NCBI GenBank assembly: GCA_020052415.1 | Contig: JAGVPB010000091.1 | Span: 27,207 to 91,206, forward strand | Direction: 5' to 3' | DNA length: 64,000 bases | From: Bacteroidales bacterium | GTDB taxonomy: Bacteria; Bacteroidota; Bacteroidia; Bacteroidales; JAADJA01 | In this document: one piece after another, positions 26,401-37,235 of the stretch | Position numbering within the stretch: the first letter of the stretch is position 1 | Layout: each line of letters opens with the position of its first letter | Position numbers and translations under genes: made by a program | The notes under the pieces: model-generated | Database searches by the model: none | Seen by the model: the letters and a program-made list of their open reading frames with translations, nothing else | Told to the model about the DNA's origin: nothing

Positions 26401-27276
26401 AATCCGGGTAAATGGACGACAGATAAGGATAAAAATGAACTGATCAAGGAACTGGTCAATAATTACACCATAAAGTACAAGGAAATACTTGGAGTTTATA
26501 ACCGTAAAAAGTTTGTTGCAAGCGTCGGTGATGATTTGCCGAATGGGATAGTACAAATGGCTAAAGTATTTATAGCAAAAAAAAGGAAACTGACAGTCGG
26601 GGATAAAATGGCCGGTCGTCACGGAAATAAAGGTATCGTTGCTAAAATTGTTCGTGAAGAAGACATGCCGTTTCTCGAAGATGGCACTCCGGTAGATATT
26701 GTTTTAAATCCGCTGGGAGTTCCGTCACGTATGAACCTTGGACAGATCTATGAAACCATTCTGGGTTGGGCCGGTCATAAATTGGGATTAAGATTTTCTT
26801 CACCTATTTTTGACGGAGCCACTACGCAGGAGATCAATGATTATTTGAAAAAAGCAGGTTTGCCTGAAAATGGCACTGTATATCTTTACGACGGTGGTAC
26901 GGGTGAACGATTCGACCAACCCGCAACAGTCGGATTTATATATATGCTTAAGCTTCATCACATGGTTGATGACAAGATGCATGCTCGCTCGATAGGGCCG
27001 TATTCACTTATTACACAACAGCCACTTGGAGGTAAAGCACAATTCGGAGGCCAGCGATTTGGCGAAATGGAAGTCTGGGCACTGGAAGCATTTGGAGCAG
27101 CAAGTGTTCTGCAGGAAGTACTTACAGTCAAATCGGATGACGTTATTGGCCGTGCTAAAGCATACGAATCAATTGTAAAAGGCGAAAATATGCCTAAACC
27201 TAACGTTCCTGAATCATTCAATGTATTGGTTCATGAACTGAGAGGACTTGGATTGAATATTACTTTCGATAAGTAA
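23464..27276 (+). CDS. rpoB: DNA-directed RNA polymerase subunit beta
   Basis: A 1270-residue beta subunit. The frame begins at a TTG ([15 protein letters not shown]), with no better ATG upstream. The rifampicin-region block is visible as [17 protein letters not shown] with [14 protein letters not shown], followed by [15 protein letters not shown]. Conserved C-terminal blocks include [14 protein letters not shown] and [18 protein letters not shown]. Residues at the usual rifampicin-contact positions look wild type. Length and order are as in other Bacteroidota. Confidence 0.98.
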   Translation: MATTNEYNRIDFGSTKIKFPYPDFLDIQLKSFQDFFQLETNPENRAGEGLYKVFSENFPITDARNNFILEFLDYFIDPPRYSIDECIDRGLSYSVPLKAKLKLYCTDPEHEDFETIIQDVYLGMIPYMTPKGTFIINGAERVVVSQLHRSPGVFFGQHMHANGTTLYSARIIPFKGSWMEFTTDINNVMYAYIDRKKKLPVTTLLRAIGYESDRDILEIFNLAEEIKVSKSGLKKVIGRRLAARVVRTWIEDFVDEDTGEVVSIERTEVIIDRETLLENQHIDEIVDSGVKSILLHRDESTATDYSIIFNTLQKDTANSEKEAVEFIYRQLRNAEPPDEETARGIIDKLFFSDKRYDLGDVGRYRINKKLGLQVDPEIKVLTKEDIIIIIKYLIELVNSKTDVDDIDHLSNRRVRTVGEQLYSQFGVGLARMARTIRERMNVRDNEVFTPTDLINAKTLSSVINSFFGTNQLSQFMDQTNPLSEITHKRRISALGPGGLSRERAGFEVRDVHYTHYGRLCTIETPEGPNIGLISSLCVYATINRLGFIETPYKPVIEGKVNLAEPPIYLSAEEEEDKIIAQASTMLLEDGTFAEDRIKVRYHADYPITPKEKVDLIDIAPNQIASIAASLIPFLEHDDANRALMGSNMMRQAVPLLNSDSPIVGTGIEGNVAKDSRVLINSEGNGVVEYVDADEIRIRYDRQDEEKLVSFEEDLRIYQLTKFKRTNQNTSVNLRPIVRKGDKVKKGQVLCEGYATKNGELALGRNLMVAFMPWKGYNFEDAIVVSERVVKEDVFTSVHIEEFTLEVRDTKRGIEELTADIPNISSEATKDLDDNGIIRIGAEVNEGDILIGKITPKGESDPTPEEKLLRAIFGDKAGDVKDASLKAPPSMKGVVIDKKLFSRAIKDRKAKSKEKDIIKILDNEYNKNSEELKTKLVDKLNIIVNGKTSQGVYNKFKEEIIPKKAKFTQKMLQGIDYLNVNPGKWTTDKDKNELIKELVNNYTIKYKEILGVYNRKKFVASVGDDLPNGIVQMAKVFIAKKRKLTVGDKMAGRHGNKGIVAKIVREEDMPFLEDGTPVDIVLNPLGVPSRMNLGQIYETILGWAGHKLGLRFSSPIFDGATTQEINDYLKKAGLPENGTVYLYDGGTGERFDQPATVGFIYMLKLHHMVDDKMHARSIGPYSLITQQPLGGKAQFGGQRFGEMEVWALEAFGAASVLQEVLTVKSDDVIGRAKAYESIVKGENMPKPNVPESFNVLVHELRGLGLNITFDK

Positions 27277-27333
27277 TAATTAAATCACTACATTTTATTA
27301 TTTACCATTCAACTGATATAACATAATTATAAA

Positions 27334-30300
27334 ATGGGATTCAGAAAAGAAGAAAAAATTCCCGGTGATTTTTCAAAGATCACTATAAGTTTGGCTTCCC
27401 CTGAAATGATCCTTGAAAGGTCACATGGAGAAGTAACCAAACCAGAAACCATCAACTACAGGACATATAAACCTGAACGTGACGGATTGTTCTGCGAAAG
27501 GATTTTCGGTCCGGTAAAGGATTGGGAATGTCATTGCGGAAAATATAAAAGGATCAGGTACAAGGGTATTGTTTGCGACCGTTGTGGTGTTGAAGTTACT
27601 GAAAAGAAAGTAAGAAGGGAAAGAATGGGCCATATACAACTGGTGGTGCCGGTTGCACACATCTGGTTTTTCAGGTCGTTGCCAAATAAAATAGGCGCTC
27701 TTCTGGGACTTCAGACAAAAAAACTCGATACTGTTATATATTACGAACGTTATGTTGTAATAAATCCTGGTATAAAAAGTAAAGATGGTATTAATTACCT
27801 TGATTTTCTGACAGAGGAAGAATACTTCAACATCATCGAAAACCTTCCTGCTGATAATCAGTACCTCGATGACAGTGATCCGCAGAAGTTCATTGCAAAA
27901 ATGGGCGCCGAAGCCATTCATGATCTTTTGGCACGACTTGACTTGGACAAGGAATCTTTCGATCTGCGTCACCAGGCCAACACTGAAACCTCACAGCAAA
28001 GAAAACAGGAAGCTTTAAAAAGACTACAGGTATTTGAGGCATTCCGCGACGGGCAAACAAGGATAGAAAACAGGCCGGAATGGATGATCGTAAAAGTCGT
28101 CCCGATTATACCGCCTGAGCTCAGGCCGCTTGTGCCATTGGATGGCGGCAGATTTGCGACTTCCGACCTGAACGACTTGTACAGGAGAGTGATCATCCGC
28201 AACAACCGTTTGAAAAGGCTTATTGAGATAAAAGCTCCCGATGTCATCATGCGTAATGAAAAGCGAATGTTACAGGAAGCTGTTGATTCATTATTTGATA
28301 ATTCAAGGAAATCAAATGCCGTTAAGACAGAATCCAACCGTGCATTAAAATCCTTAAGTGACAGCCTGAAAGGAAAACAGGGACGTTTTCGTCAGAACCT
28401 GTTAGGAAAGAGGGTGGATTATTCAGGAAGGTCCGTTATCGTTGTCGGACCGGAGCTAAAGCTTAATGAATGCGGAATTCCCAAGGAAATGGCTTCAGAA
28501 CTTTTCAAGCCTTTTATAATTCGAAAAATGCTTGAAAGAGGGATTGTAAAGACAGTTAAATCGGCAAAGAAGATCGTTGACAGAAAGGACCCGGTAGTAT
28601 GGGATATCCTTGAGAATATTTTAAAGGGACATCCGGTCATGCTGAACCGTGCCCCTACCCTGCACCGTTTAGGTATCCAGGCATTCCAGCCAAAGTTGGT
28701 TGAAGGTAAAGCAATTCAGCTTCATCCTTTGGTTTGTACAGCTTTTAATGCCGACTTTGATGGTGACCAGATGGCTGTTCATGTTCCTCTCGGAAATGCC
28801 GCTATTATTGAAACCCAAATGTTGATGCTTGCTTCGCACAATATCCTTAATCCGGCCAATGGCGCTCCTATTACCGTTCCTTCGCAGGACATGGTTTTGG
28901 GACTTTACTATATGACAAAAGCGAGGAAAAGTGTACCGGGTGAACCCATAAAAGGTGAGGGATTTACTTTCTATGGTCCTGAAGAGGTAATCATTGCTTA
29001 CAATGAGAAAAGGGCAGATCTTCATGCGATTATTAATTGCAGGCTTAAGCTAATAGAGGATGGTGTTTCCGTAACGAAAACCATAGAGACGACAGTCGGA
29101 CGGATTCTTTTTAACCAGGTAGTACCTGAAGAAATTGGATTTCTGAATCAGCTAATGACCAAAAAGGCTTTGAGAGATATCATCGGAGACGTTCTTAAAG
29201 TGACCGGAACAGCTAAAACAGCCAAATTTCTTGATGATATAAAGGACCTTGGATTCAGTAAAGCATTCGCCGGGGGACTGTCATTCAACCTCGGTGATAT
29301 TGTAATTCCCGAAATAAAAGAAGAACTTATACATCAGGCAAACGGAGAGGTTGAAGAAGTAATGAACAACTACAATATGGGGTTCATCACCAACAACGAA
29401 AGGTATAATCAGATCATTGATATATGGACACATACCAACTCAAGGCTGACTCAGACGCTGATGTTAAAGTTGACAAATGATAAACAGGGCTTTAATCCCA
29501 TTTACATGATGCTCGATTCAGGAGCTAGGGGATCAAAAGAACAGATTCGTCAGTTGTCGGGAATGAGGGGATTGATGGCCAAGCCGCAGAAGTCCGGTGC
29601 TACAGGCGGAGAAATTATTGAAAACCCAATCCTTTCAAATTTCAAGGAAGGGTTATCGGTTCTTGAATACTTTATTTCAACACATGGCGCCCGTAAAGGT
29701 CTTGCTGATACCGCCTTAAAAACCGCTGATGCCGGTTATCTTACACGGCGTCTTGTTGATGTTGCACAGGATGTGGTCATCGCTGAAAAAGACTGCGGAA
29801 CTCTGAGGGGATTACGTACTACATCATTGAAGAAAAATGAAGAAATTGTTGAAACACTATACGACAGGATACTTGGAAGAACTACTCTTCATGATATTTA
29901 TCATCCTCAAACAGGGGCTTTAATTGTTTCGGCCGGAGATGAATTAACTGAAGAAATTTGCCGGATCATTGAAGAATCTCCGATTGAAGAGGTTGAAATC
30001 AGGTCGGTGTTAACATGTGAAGCCAAGCGGGGAGTTTGCTCATTATGCTACGGCCGTAATCTTGCTACAGGACGAATGGTTCAGAGAGGAGAAGCGGTAG
30101 GTGTTATTGCAGCTCAGTCCATTGGAGAGCCGGGTACTCAGCTTACATTGAGAACATTCCACGTTGGAGGTACGGCTTCTAATATTGCCATTTCCTCAAA
30201 AATTGAGGCTAAATACGGTGGCAGGATAGAAATCGAAGAGCTGAGAACGGTTGACTATGTGGATTCAGACAAGAAAAAGTATGAAATTGTTATCGGCCGT

Positions 30301-31614
30301 TCAGCCGAAATGAGAGTGATAGATGAGAATACGGGTATCATTCTGATGTCAGGCAATATCCCTTATGGAGCAAAATTGTATTACAAACACAATGCAACTT
30401 TGAAAAAGGGAGATACCATCGCCGAATGGGATCCATACAATGCAGTGATTTTATCTGAAGTTGGCGGAACTATTAAATACGACAGCATAATCGAGGGTGT
30501 TACCTTCAGGATAGAGTCGGATGAACAGACAGGATATCATGATAAAGTAATCATCGAATCGCGACAGAAACAGAAAAATCCGGTCATAAAGATCCACGAT
30601 AAAAATAATGAAGAGATCAAATCATACGATATACCGGTCGGTTCACATATTATTGTCAGTGATAGTGATAAGATCAGGGCAGGAGATATTCTTGTTAAGA
30701 TTCCGCGTGCAATTGGAAAATCGGGTGACATCACAGGCGGATTGCCTAGAGTAACCGAGCTTTTCGAAGCGCGTAATCCTTCCGATCCGGCTAAAGTATC
30801 AGAAATTGATGGAGTGGTTTCGTTTGGTAAAAAACTTAAACGTGGGAACCGTGAAGTTATCATTACCTCCAAGACAGGTGAAGAAAAAAGATATCTTATT
30901 CCTACTTCAAAGCAAATCCTTGCACAGGAAAACGACTACGTTAAAGCCGGTACTCCTTTGTCAGAAGGCGCTATGACACCTTCCGACATACTTGCCATCA
31001 AAGGCCCGATGAAGGTGCAGGAATATATTGTCAATGAAATCCAGGAAGTTTATCGTTTGCAGGGTGTTAAAATCAATGATAAGCATTTTGAAGTCATTGT
31101 CAGGCAAATGATGCGTAAAGTTGAAGTTGACGATCCGGGAGATACTAAATTTCTGGAAGGTGAACTTGCAAACAAAAACGATTTTCAGGATGAAAATGAT
31201 GAAATCTTTGGTAAAAAAGTCGTTGTTGATAGTGGCGATTCAGTTGTTTACCGTTCCGGAATGATTGTAAGCGCAAGGAAGATGAGAGAAGAAAATTCAC
31301 AATTAAAAAGGAAGGATAAAGCTTTGATTGAGTCGAGGGATGCCAAACCGGCTACCGCACGCCAGGTGCTGCAGGGAATTACCAAGGCCTCACTTCAGAC
31401 ATACAGCTGGATTTCGGCTGCTTCATTCCAGGAAACAACGAAAGTTCTTACCCAGGCTGCCATCAATGCAAAAACAGATGATCTGAATGGATTAAAGGAA
31501 AATGTGATCGTCGGTCATTTAATTCCGGCAGGTACAGGGCTCAGGGACTATGAAAACCTGATCGTTGGTTCGAAGGAAGAATATGAAGCATTAATGGCGT
31601 CTAAAGAAAATTAA
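27334..31614 (+). CDS. rpoC: DNA-directed RNA polymerase subunit beta'
   Basis: A 1426-residue beta' subunit. The N-terminal zinc site is Cys66-x-Cys68-x12-Cys81-x2-Cys84. The catalytic magnesium motif [10 protein letters not shown] has Asp474, Asp476 and Asp478. The trigger-loop region ([18 protein letters not shown]) and the second zinc site ([13 protein letters not shown]) are present. Starts 57 bp after rpoB; DUF3467 follows after 20 bp. Confidence 0.98.
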   Translation: MGFRKEEKIPGDFSKITISLASPEMILERSHGEVTKPETINYRTYKPERDGLFCERIFGPVKDWECHCGKYKRIRYKGIVCDRCGVEVTEKKVRRERMGHIQLVVPVAHIWFFRSLPNKIGALLGLQTKKLDTVIYYERYVVINPGIKSKDGINYLDFLTEEEYFNIIENLPADNQYLDDSDPQKFIAKMGAEAIHDLLARLDLDKESFDLRHQANTETSQQRKQEALKRLQVFEAFRDGQTRIENRPEWMIVKVVPIIPPELRPLVPLDGGRFATSDLNDLYRRVIIRNNRLKRLIEIKAPDVIMRNEKRMLQEAVDSLFDNSRKSNAVKTESNRALKSLSDSLKGKQGRFRQNLLGKRVDYSGRSVIVVGPELKLNECGIPKEMASELFKPFIIRKMLERGIVKTVKSAKKIVDRKDPVVWDILENILKGHPVMLNRAPTLHRLGIQAFQPKLVEGKAIQLHPLVCTAFNADFDGDQMAVHVPLGNAAIIETQMLMLASHNILNPANGAPITVPSQDMVLGLYYMTKARKSVPGEPIKGEGFTFYGPEEVIIAYNEKRADLHAIINCRLKLIEDGVSVTKTIETTVGRILFNQVVPEEIGFLNQLMTKKALRDIIGDVLKVTGTAKTAKFLDDIKDLGFSKAFAGGLSFNLGDIVIPEIKEELIHQANGEVEEVMNNYNMGFITNNERYNQIIDIWTHTNSRLTQTLMLKLTNDKQGFNPIYMMLDSGARGSKEQIRQLSGMRGLMAKPQKSGATGGEIIENPILSNFKEGLSVLEYFISTHGARKGLADTALKTADAGYLTRRLVDVAQDVVIAEKDCGTLRGLRTTSLKKNEEIVETLYDRILGRTTLHDIYHPQTGALIVSAGDELTEEICRIIEESPIEEVEIRSVLTCEAKRGVCSLCYGRNLATGRMVQRGEAVGVIAAQSIGEPGTQLTLRTFHVGGTASNIAISSKIEAKYGGRIEIEELRTVDYVDSDKKKYEIVIGRSAEMRVIDENTGIILMSGNIPYGAKLYYKHNATLKKGDTIAEWDPYNAVILSEVGGTIKYDSIIEGVTFRIESDEQTGYHDKVIIESRQKQKNPVIKIHDKNNEEIKSYDIPVGSHIIVSDSDKIRAGDILVKIPRAIGKSGDITGGLPRVTELFEARNPSDPAKVSEIDGVVSFGKKLKRGNREVIITSKTGEEKRYLIPTSKQILAQENDYVKAGTPLSEGAMTPSDILAIKGPMKVQEYIVNEIQEVYRLQGVKINDKHFEVIVRQMMRKVEVDDPGDTKFLEGELANKNDFQDENDEIFGKKVVVDSGDSVVYRSGMIVSARKMREENSQLKRKDKALIESRDAKPATARQVLQGITKASLQTYSWISAASFQETTKVLTQAAINAKTDDLNGLKENVIVGHLIPAGTGLRDYENLIVGSKEEYEALMASKEN

Positions 31615-31634
31615 TTGAATTAAAATTGAATAAT

Positions 31635-31946
31635 ATGGCAGATCCAAATCCTAAAAATCAGATCAATATTGAATTGAGTGATGAGATAGCCGAAGGGATA
31701 TATTCAAACCTCGCAATTATCACACACTCTCATTCTGAATTCATTGTTGATTTTGTAAAGATGATGCCCGGAACTACGAAGGCTAAGGTCAAATCGAGAA
31801 TCATACTCACACCTCAACATGCAAAGCGTTTATTTAAGGCTTTACAGGATAACATAAATAAGTTTGAGAGGCTGCACGGAGAAATTAAGGTGCCGGAAAT
31901 CGAGAACCTGCCGCTTAATTTTGGCGGGCCAAAGGCCGAGGCATGA
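31635..31946 (+). CDS. DUF3467 family protein
   Basis: A 103-residue protein from the ATG at 31635; a TTG three codons earlier is less likely. It matches DUF3467: INIELSDEIAEGIYSNLAII, SEFIVDFVKMMPG, and IILTPQHAKRLFKAL. The family is regularly placed directly after rpoC in Bacteroidota, and the gene here shares the rpoBC transcript up to a strong terminator. Function is not established. The position suggests a role tied to transcription or ribosome supply (inference). Confidence 0.88.
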   Translation: MADPNPKNQINIELSDEIAEGIYSNLAIITHSHSEFIVDFVKMMPGTTKAKVKSRIILTPQHAKRLFKALQDNINKFERLHGEIKVPEIENLPLNFGGPKAEA

Positions 31947-31964
31947 CAAATCTATGATTTTGTT

Positions 31965-32001
31965 AAAAAAGCAACGACTTTGAATGTCGTTGCTTTTTTT
32001 T
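31965..32001 (+). terminator. Strong terminator ending the rplK-rpoBC-DUF3467 operon
   Basis: A 14-bp perfect stem AAAAAAGCAACGAC/GTCGTTGCTTTTTT with a 7-base loop and a run of eight T. The symmetrical A/T flanks could also stop minus-strand transcription. Confidence 0.92.
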
Positions 32002-32013
32002 CTGATTATATTT

Positions 32014-32145
32014 CTATTCTTCCGGGATATATATCTCAGTTTTCAGGTTTTGAGGTTTGGTTTTCTGAGGTGTATTCAGATACATTTCGAAACATTCAGC
32101 ATTTCTGATTTCAATTCCGGTTTTAAATATCACACTTTTCCAGGC
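32014..32145 (-). pseudogene. C-terminal fragment of a GyrI-like/AraC effector-binding protein
   Basis: The minus strand from about 32145 to a TAG at 32014-32016 reads KTGIEIRNAECFEMYLN, then TPQKTKPQNLKTEIYIPEE and a stop. The closing pattern, an aromatic/acidic strand followed by YLN-x-P-x-KT-x-P-x-NLKTEIYIP, is the C-terminus of the GyrI-like small-molecule-binding domain. An in-frame stop precedes it and no ATG covers the segment, so only about 43 codons of a once longer gene (typically over 150) remain. Similarity was judged by eye. Confidence 0.5.
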
Positions 32146-32196
32146 TTACTATTTTAACAGGGTTTATCAAATCACAATAAATTTATACAATTAACG

Positions 32197-32204
32197 TATT
32201 TTTG
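32197..32204 (+). promoter_or_regulatory. Minus-7 box before the OstA-like gene
   Basis: TATTTTTG matches TAnnTTTG 18 bp before the ATG at 32222. No clear TTTG box lies 19-20 bases upstream. Confidence 0.45.
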
Positions 32205-32221
32205 GAGCGTCAAAATTTTTC

Positions 32222-33757
32222 ATGCAATTAAATTCAATATCTGGCTATTTGAGGTTACTTTTTGTGAACCTCGTGTTATTTATAATTTCCTCCGAAGGAT
32301 ATTCACAAAAACCAGCCTTAATTGAAATCAAAAAAGCCGACTTTCTGAAATACGATAAAAACCTTGGCGAAAAAGTCCAGCGTTTAATCGGGCATGTCAT
32401 ACTGAAACACGACAGCACTCTACTTTTTTGCGACAGCGCTTACTGGCATGAACTAACCAATAGTTTTGAAGGGTTCGGAAACATTCATATAAAAGCATCC
32501 GATACCTTAAACATTTACAGCGATTTATTGAACTATGACGGAAATACAAGAATTGCTGAACTCAAAAACAATGTGAGGCTTGTAGAAGCAAAGGCTATCC
32601 TTTTCACCGAACATTTATGGTATGACCGGCTTCATAAAATAGCCTATTATCTTACCGGAGGTAAAATAGTAGATACGGCTAATGTATTGACCAGCAGAAA
32701 AGGTTATTATTATACTGATCTGCGACAGGCATATTTCAGAGACAGCGTTGTTCTCGTCAATGATAACTACACCATGAAGTCGGATACTCTGAAATATCAA
32801 ACCGATACGGAAGTAGCCTGGTTTTTAGGCCCGACAATCATTGTGAGCGATGAAAACCTGATTTATTGTGAAAATGGCTGGTACGATACCAAAAATGACA
32901 AGTCGCAATTCAGGAAAAATGCTTATATGGTTACCAAAGAGCAAAAACTCAGCGGCGATAGCTTGTTTTACGACAGACAACGCGATTATGGCGAAGCCCG
33001 AAGTAATGTTGCGCTTAAAGATACGATCCAGGATATTGTGATCTATGGCCAATATGCCGAATTCAGAAAAAAGGCCGGCTATTCCTTTGTGACGGACAGT
33101 GCGGTTGCAGTGATGATAGACAAAAAAGACTCGCTTTTTCTGCATTCGGATACACTTTGGATTCTGTTCGATACTGCTCAGAATGCAGAATACATGCTCA
33201 GCTACCATCACACAAAATTTTTTCGCAATGATTTGCAGGGGATGTGCGATTCCCTGGTTTATAATTTTGGAGATTCAACGATATTCTTATATAAATCGCC
33301 TGTTTTGTGGTCGGGCAAGAATCAGATGACAGCCGATTCGGTGCATCTTGCCATCAGTAATAAGCAAATGGATACACTTGCGCTGATCAATTCCTGCTTT
33401 ATCATTTCGATGGATGATACCATTCATAAAAACACCTTCAACCAGGTGAAAGGGAAAATAATGACAGGGTATTTTGAAAATAACAACCTCATTGCGATCC
33501 GTGTTTACGGCAATGCAGAATCCATTTTTTTTGTCAGGGAGGACAACGGGGATCTGATTGGTATAAATAAGACGACTTCAAACAATATGAATATTTATCT
33601 CTCCGAAAATGAAGTCAGGATGATCACTCCGGTTAAAAATGTGGATGCGCACATGTTTCCTGATAACGAAGTGCCAGCGGAAGAAAGGCTTTTAAAGGGC
33701 TTTAAGTGGATTGAAGATAAACGACCGATTAGAATTGAAGATATTTTCGTTTGGTAA
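32222..33757 (+). CDS. OstA/LptA-like LPS transport protein
   Basis: A 511-residue exported protein with signal peptide (residues about 1-28, ending YSQ). The mature chain is a series of short beta-strands with OstA-type repeats: VQRLIGHVILKHDSTLLFCD, HIKASDTLNIYSDLLNYDG and DNYTMKSDTLKYQTDTEVAW. This is the Bacteroidota OstA-like protein, longer than LptA, expected to bridge lipopolysaccharide across the periplasm as part of the Lpt system. No other lpt gene is adjacent. The last segment (KGFKWIEDKRPIRIEDIFVW) is characteristic of this subfamily. Confidence 0.88.
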   Translation: MQLNSISGYLRLLFVNLVLFIISSEGYSQKPALIEIKKADFLKYDKNLGEKVQRLIGHVILKHDSTLLFCDSAYWHELTNSFEGFGNIHIKASDTLNIYSDLLNYDGNTRIAELKNNVRLVEAKAILFTEHLWYDRLHKIAYYLTGGKIVDTANVLTSRKGYYYTDLRQAYFRDSVVLVNDNYTMKSDTLKYQTDTEVAWFLGPTIIVSDENLIYCENGWYDTKNDKSQFRKNAYMVTKEQKLSGDSLFYDRQRDYGEARSNVALKDTIQDIVIYGQYAEFRKKAGYSFVTDSAVAVMIDKKDSLFLHSDTLWILFDTAQNAEYMLSYHHTKFFRNDLQGMCDSLVYNFGDSTIFLYKSPVLWSGKNQMTADSVHLAISNKQMDTLALINSCFIISMDDTIHKNTFNQVKGKIMTGYFENNNLIAIRVYGNAESIFFVREDNGDLIGINKTTSNNMNIYLSENEVRMITPVKNVDAHMFPDNEVPAEERLLKGFKWIEDKRPIRIEDIFVW

Positions 33758-33830
33758 GAACTACCAAAGGAAACAAACCTTAATCTGTTTAATTTGTTAT
33801 AAATTTGTGAAGCTTTAATTTGTACTAATC

Positions 33831-35744
33831 ATGAAAAGGATCATCTGCTTTTTGATTAGCATTGCAGTTTGCGGGTGTGATATGCAAATCAAACAACCTG
33901 AGGATAAGGCTCCCGGAAAAGTAAAAAAATATTCCATTGAACAATTCTTTAAAAACACAGATATTTATGCCGCCGGTTTTTCGCATGATGAGTCGAAATT
34001 GCTTGTGACCAGCAATGAAACCGGGATATTTAATCTGTTTACCCTACCCGTATATGGCAGCAAAGCTGATCAACTGACCAAATCAACCACAGAATCATTT
34101 TTTGCAATTTCTTATTTCCCGGAGGATGACCGTATCTTATATTCGGCAGATGAGGGCGGCAATGAACTTGACCATATTTATCTGCTGAATGAAAACGGCA
34201 CTATCCGGGATTTAACCCCCTGGGAACAGGCAAAATCAGAATTTTTTGGGTGGACAAGGGATAAAAAAAGTTTCTTTTTTATTTCGAATAAGCGTGACCA
34301 GAAATTTTTCGACCTATACGAAACAAATTTACAGGACTTCCAATCAAATTTGATTTATCTGAACGAAAGTGGCCTTGATGTAGAGGCTATATCATCAGAT
34401 AAGCGATACCTCGCCCTCTCAAAAAGCATCACGAGTTCAAACAATGAATTGTACATTTTCGATATTGTAAGAAAGGAGACAACTCACATTTCCAAACATG
34501 AAGGAGATGCTCAGTATGATGCTCAGTTTTTCGATGTCAGGGGCAGAAATTTATTTTATCTGACAAACGAAAACAACGAGTTTCAATACCTTGTTAAATA
34601 TAACCTTGAGACCGGCGCAAAGGAAAAAGCCTGGGGAACCAATTGGGATGTATGGTATGCATATGATTCATATAACGAAAAATACAGGATCATCGGATTG
34701 AATGAAGATGCCCGGACAATCGTTATCGTTGTTGACCTTTCAACGGGAGATATTGTCAGTATGCCTGATTTTGGAGATAGCGATATAAAAAGGATTTCTG
34801 TTTCAAAGAGTGAAAATTTGCTTTTCATGGCAGTAGGCAGTAGTATCTATCCCAATGATATTTACATTTATGATTTTCGCACCAATGACCTGAAAAAACT
34901 GACAAATACCCTGAATCCGGAAATTGATCCGGAAGACCTTGTCCCGGGTGTTATAGTGCATTATTCGTCATTTGATGGATTGAGAATCCCGGCTATTTAT
35001 TATCAACCTCATAATGCATCTGTTGGAAATACGGTACCTGCTCTGATTTGGGTACATGGTGGTCCGGGCGGGCAATCACGGCTTTCCTATTCTGCTCTTA
35101 TACAATACCTGGTCAACCATGATTATGCCATACTCGCGGTAAACAACCGTGGAAGCGACGGATACGGAAAATCATTCAACAAAATGGATGACAGGAAACA
35201 TGGCGACGTTGACCTTAAGGATTGCATTTATGGTAAGTCGTTTCTTGCATCAACAGGTGTGGTTGATCAGGAAAATATTGGGATTATCGGCGGATCGTAC
35301 GGCGGATACATGACAATGGCAGCGCTTGCATTTGCACCTCAGGAGTTTGCAGTGGGTGTAAATATTTTCGGGGTCACTAACTGGCTAAGAACATTAAAGT
35401 CAATTCCTCCCTATTGGGAATCATTCAGAAAAGCTTTGTATGCTGAGATGGGTGATCCGGAAACCGAAGATTCCGTGATGCTTTACAACAGCTCCCCCCT
35501 TTTTCATGCTAAGAATATTGTAAAACCGTTGATCGTTCTTCAGGGGAAAAATGATCCCAGGGTTTTGCAGGCAGAATCGGATGAAATAGTTGAAGCTGTG
35601 AGGAAAAAGGGAGTTCCTGTTGAATATATCCTGTTTGAGGACGAGGGCCATGGCTTCGTGAAGAAAGAAAATGAGATTGAAGGTTACGGCAAAATCCTCA
35701 CATTTCTGGACAAATATTTGAAAAGAAAAGTGAAAAAAGATTAA
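33831..35744 (+). CDS. S9 family prolyl oligopeptidase-like lipoprotein
   Basis: A 637-residue serine peptidase. The N-terminus (MKRIICFLISIAVCGC) looks like a lipoprotein signal with Cys16 as lipidation site. Residues about 30-370 form a WD-like beta-propeller. The alpha/beta-hydrolase domain (about 380-637) carries Ser489 in GGSYGGYM, Asp575 in GKNDPR and His607 in DEGHGF, with the oxyanion segment WVHGGPGGQ. Family members cleave short peptides or acylated N-termini. Likely periplasmic and membrane-anchored. No partner gene is adjacent. Confidence 0.92.
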   Translation: MKRIICFLISIAVCGCDMQIKQPEDKAPGKVKKYSIEQFFKNTDIYAAGFSHDESKLLVTSNETGIFNLFTLPVYGSKADQLTKSTTESFFAISYFPEDDRILYSADEGGNELDHIYLLNENGTIRDLTPWEQAKSEFFGWTRDKKSFFFISNKRDQKFFDLYETNLQDFQSNLIYLNESGLDVEAISSDKRYLALSKSITSSNNELYIFDIVRKETTHISKHEGDAQYDAQFFDVRGRNLFYLTNENNEFQYLVKYNLETGAKEKAWGTNWDVWYAYDSYNEKYRIIGLNEDARTIVIVVDLSTGDIVSMPDFGDSDIKRISVSKSENLLFMAVGSSIYPNDIYIYDFRTNDLKKLTNTLNPEIDPEDLVPGVIVHYSSFDGLRIPAIYYQPHNASVGNTVPALIWVHGGPGGQSRLSYSALIQYLVNHDYAILAVNNRGSDGYGKSFNKMDDRKHGDVDLKDCIYGKSFLASTGVVDQENIGIIGGSYGGYMTMAALAFAPQEFAVGVNIFGVTNWLRTLKSIPPYWESFRKALYAEMGDPETEDSVMLYNSSPLFHAKNIVKPLIVLQGKNDPRVLQAESDEIVEAVRKKGVPVEYILFEDEGHGFVKKENEIEGYGKILTFLDKYLKRKVKKD

Positions 35745-35862
35745 CTGATTCTTTATTTCTGATCAAACCTGGTTATTCGTGGTAACTGCCATATAATGTT
35801 CATTGAATTTTCTTTCAGTTTAATTTGTGATTGTGCTTTCTACAGCACTATTTTTTACCAAC

Positions 35863-36288
35863 ATGAATAATAAACCTCTAAACGATATTTCGGCAATACC
35901 CTTTGAACGCGAACTGATATTTACCTCTTCACGCAGCAGCGGGCCGGGCGGACAGCATGTGAACAAGGTCAGCAGTAAAGTGGAACTCAGGTTCAACATC
36001 CCTGCATCCGGATTGCTTACCGATGATCAGAAGCAAATTCTACTCGGCAGGTTAAAGAACAGAATTACTGCGGATGGAGATTTAATCCTCGTTTCGCAGG
36101 AGAGCCGTTCACAACTTAAAAATAAACAGATAGTACTTGAGAAATTTTATAATATCATTGAAAAAGCACTTAAACCGGTTAAAAAGAGAATTTCGACCAG
36201 GCCAACACGTTCTGCGAAAGAAAAAAGGCTTGAAATGAAAAGAAAACTCGCTGACAAAAAGGATAAACGGAAGTCGCCGGAAATTTAA
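35863..36288 (+). CDS. arfB: Alternative ribosome-rescue factor ArfB (release factor-like hydrolase)
   Basis: A 141-residue protein from the ATG at 35863 (a GTG 12 codons upstream gives a hydrophobic leader that the family lacks). It has the GGQ motif in RSSGPGGQHVNKVSSKVELR, which hydrolyses peptidyl-tRNA, and a basic C-terminal tail (RPTRSAKEKRLEMKRKL and beyond) that enters the empty mRNA channel of stalled ribosomes. Domain 2 of true release factors is absent. The gene is convergent to sdhB across a heptamer repeat array. Confidence 0.92.
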   Translation: MNNKPLNDISAIPFERELIFTSSRSSGPGGQHVNKVSSKVELRFNIPASGLLTDDQKQILLGRLKNRITADGDLILVSQESRSQLKNKQIVLEKFYNIIEKALKPVKKRISTRPTRSAKEKRLEMKRKLADKKDKRKSPEI

Positions 36289-36294
36289 GAGCTA

Positions 36295-36364
36295 CTGGTT
36301 GCTGGGTACTGGTTGCTGGTTCTGAGTTCTGAGTTCTGAGTTCTGAGTTCCGGGTTCTGAGTTA
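36295..36364. repeat. Heptanucleotide tandem array, single orientation
   Basis: Ten successive 7-base units can be read in one register: ctggttg, ctgggta, ctggttg, ctggttc, four copies of tgagttc, cgggttc, tgagtta. The first units match the TTGCTGG/CTGGTTG units of the arrays at 56341 and 58838. It fills the arfB-sdhB intergenic space. No inverted partner is seen here. Confidence 0.85.
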
Positions 36365-36437
36365 TCAACAATCAACGAGCAGGGTGCAACCAAAAACAAT
36401 TTGATAACGAAAAATACTGAAAAGAAATGATGCCTTA

Positions 36438-37193
36438 CTATGTAGTTTTCTGGCTAACAACCTTTGCGGTAAAGAACTCCCTGTTCATGCGGGCGATATT
36501 GATCACTTTAATTCCTTTCGGACATTCGGCTTCGCAGGCATAAGTGTTGGTACAATTTCCGAAACCAAGTTCGTCCATTTTAGCCACCATCGCCTGAACG
36601 CGCTGAGCCGCTTCAACTTTACCCTGTGGCAGGATTGCCAGTTGAGAAATTTTGGCCGAAACAAACAACATGGCCGAAGCATTTTTACAGGCAGCCACGC
36701 AAGCTCCGCATCCGATGCAGGTGGCTACGTCGAAAGCTTCTTCGGAAACCTCCTTATTCACCAGGATTGAATTCGCTTCCGGGGCTGCACCGGCATTCAC
36801 TGATATAAACCCACCGGCTTTCAGGATTTCATCAAAACCACTGCGGTCAACAATGAGATCTCTGATTACTGGAAATGCCTTTGCACGCCAGGGCTCAACG
36901 ATAATTGTATCCCCGTCTTTGAACGATCGCATGTGCAGTTCACATGTGGTTGATTTTTCTCCGGGGCCATGAGGCCTGCCATTGATATACAGGCCGCAGC
37001 TACCGCATATACCTTCGCGGCAATCGTGCTCGAATGCAACCGGGCTTCCGCCCTCCTGTATCAGCTTGGTGTTTAAGGCATCAAGCATTTCAAGGAAAGA
37101 CATGCCGGGTGATACATTATCAAGGACATAATCAATAAACTTTCCTTTAACTTTTGAATTTTCCTGCCGCCAGATTTTGAGTTTTATATTCAT
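36438..37193 (-). CDS. sdhB: Succinate dehydrogenase/fumarate reductase iron-sulfur subunit
   Basis: A 251-residue subunit with a plant-type [2Fe-2S] ligand set ([10 protein letters not shown] and Cys83-like CEL) and a C-terminal ferredoxin domain ([13 protein letters not shown] and CEAECPKGI) for the [4Fe-4S] and [3Fe-4S] centres. It passes electrons between flavin and quinone. It is last in the sdhCAB operon, 42 bp after sdhA. Direction (succinate oxidation or fumarate reduction) cannot be told from sequence; anaerobic Bacteroidales use this type to reduce fumarate. Confidence 0.95.
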   Translation of the reverse strand: MNIKLKIWRQENSKVKGKFIDYVLDNVSPGMSFLEMLDALNTKLIQEGGSPVAFEHDCREGICGSCGLYINGRPHGPGEKSTTCELHMRSFKDGDTIIVEPWRAKAFPVIRDLIVDRSGFDEILKAGGFISVNAGAAPEANSILVNKEVSEEAFDVATCIGCGACVAACKNASAMLFVSAKISQLAILPQGKVEAAQRVQAMVAKMDELGFGNCTNTYACEAECPKGIKVINIARMNREFFTAKVVSQKTT

Positions 37194-37235
37194 CTTCCTT
37201 TATTTTTCAATTTCTCAGCATTATTACACAACCTC

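Noticed and set aside
27421..27972. Minus-strand frame of 183 codons inside rpoC
   Set aside because: It is antisense to the conserved beta' N-terminus and matches no family.
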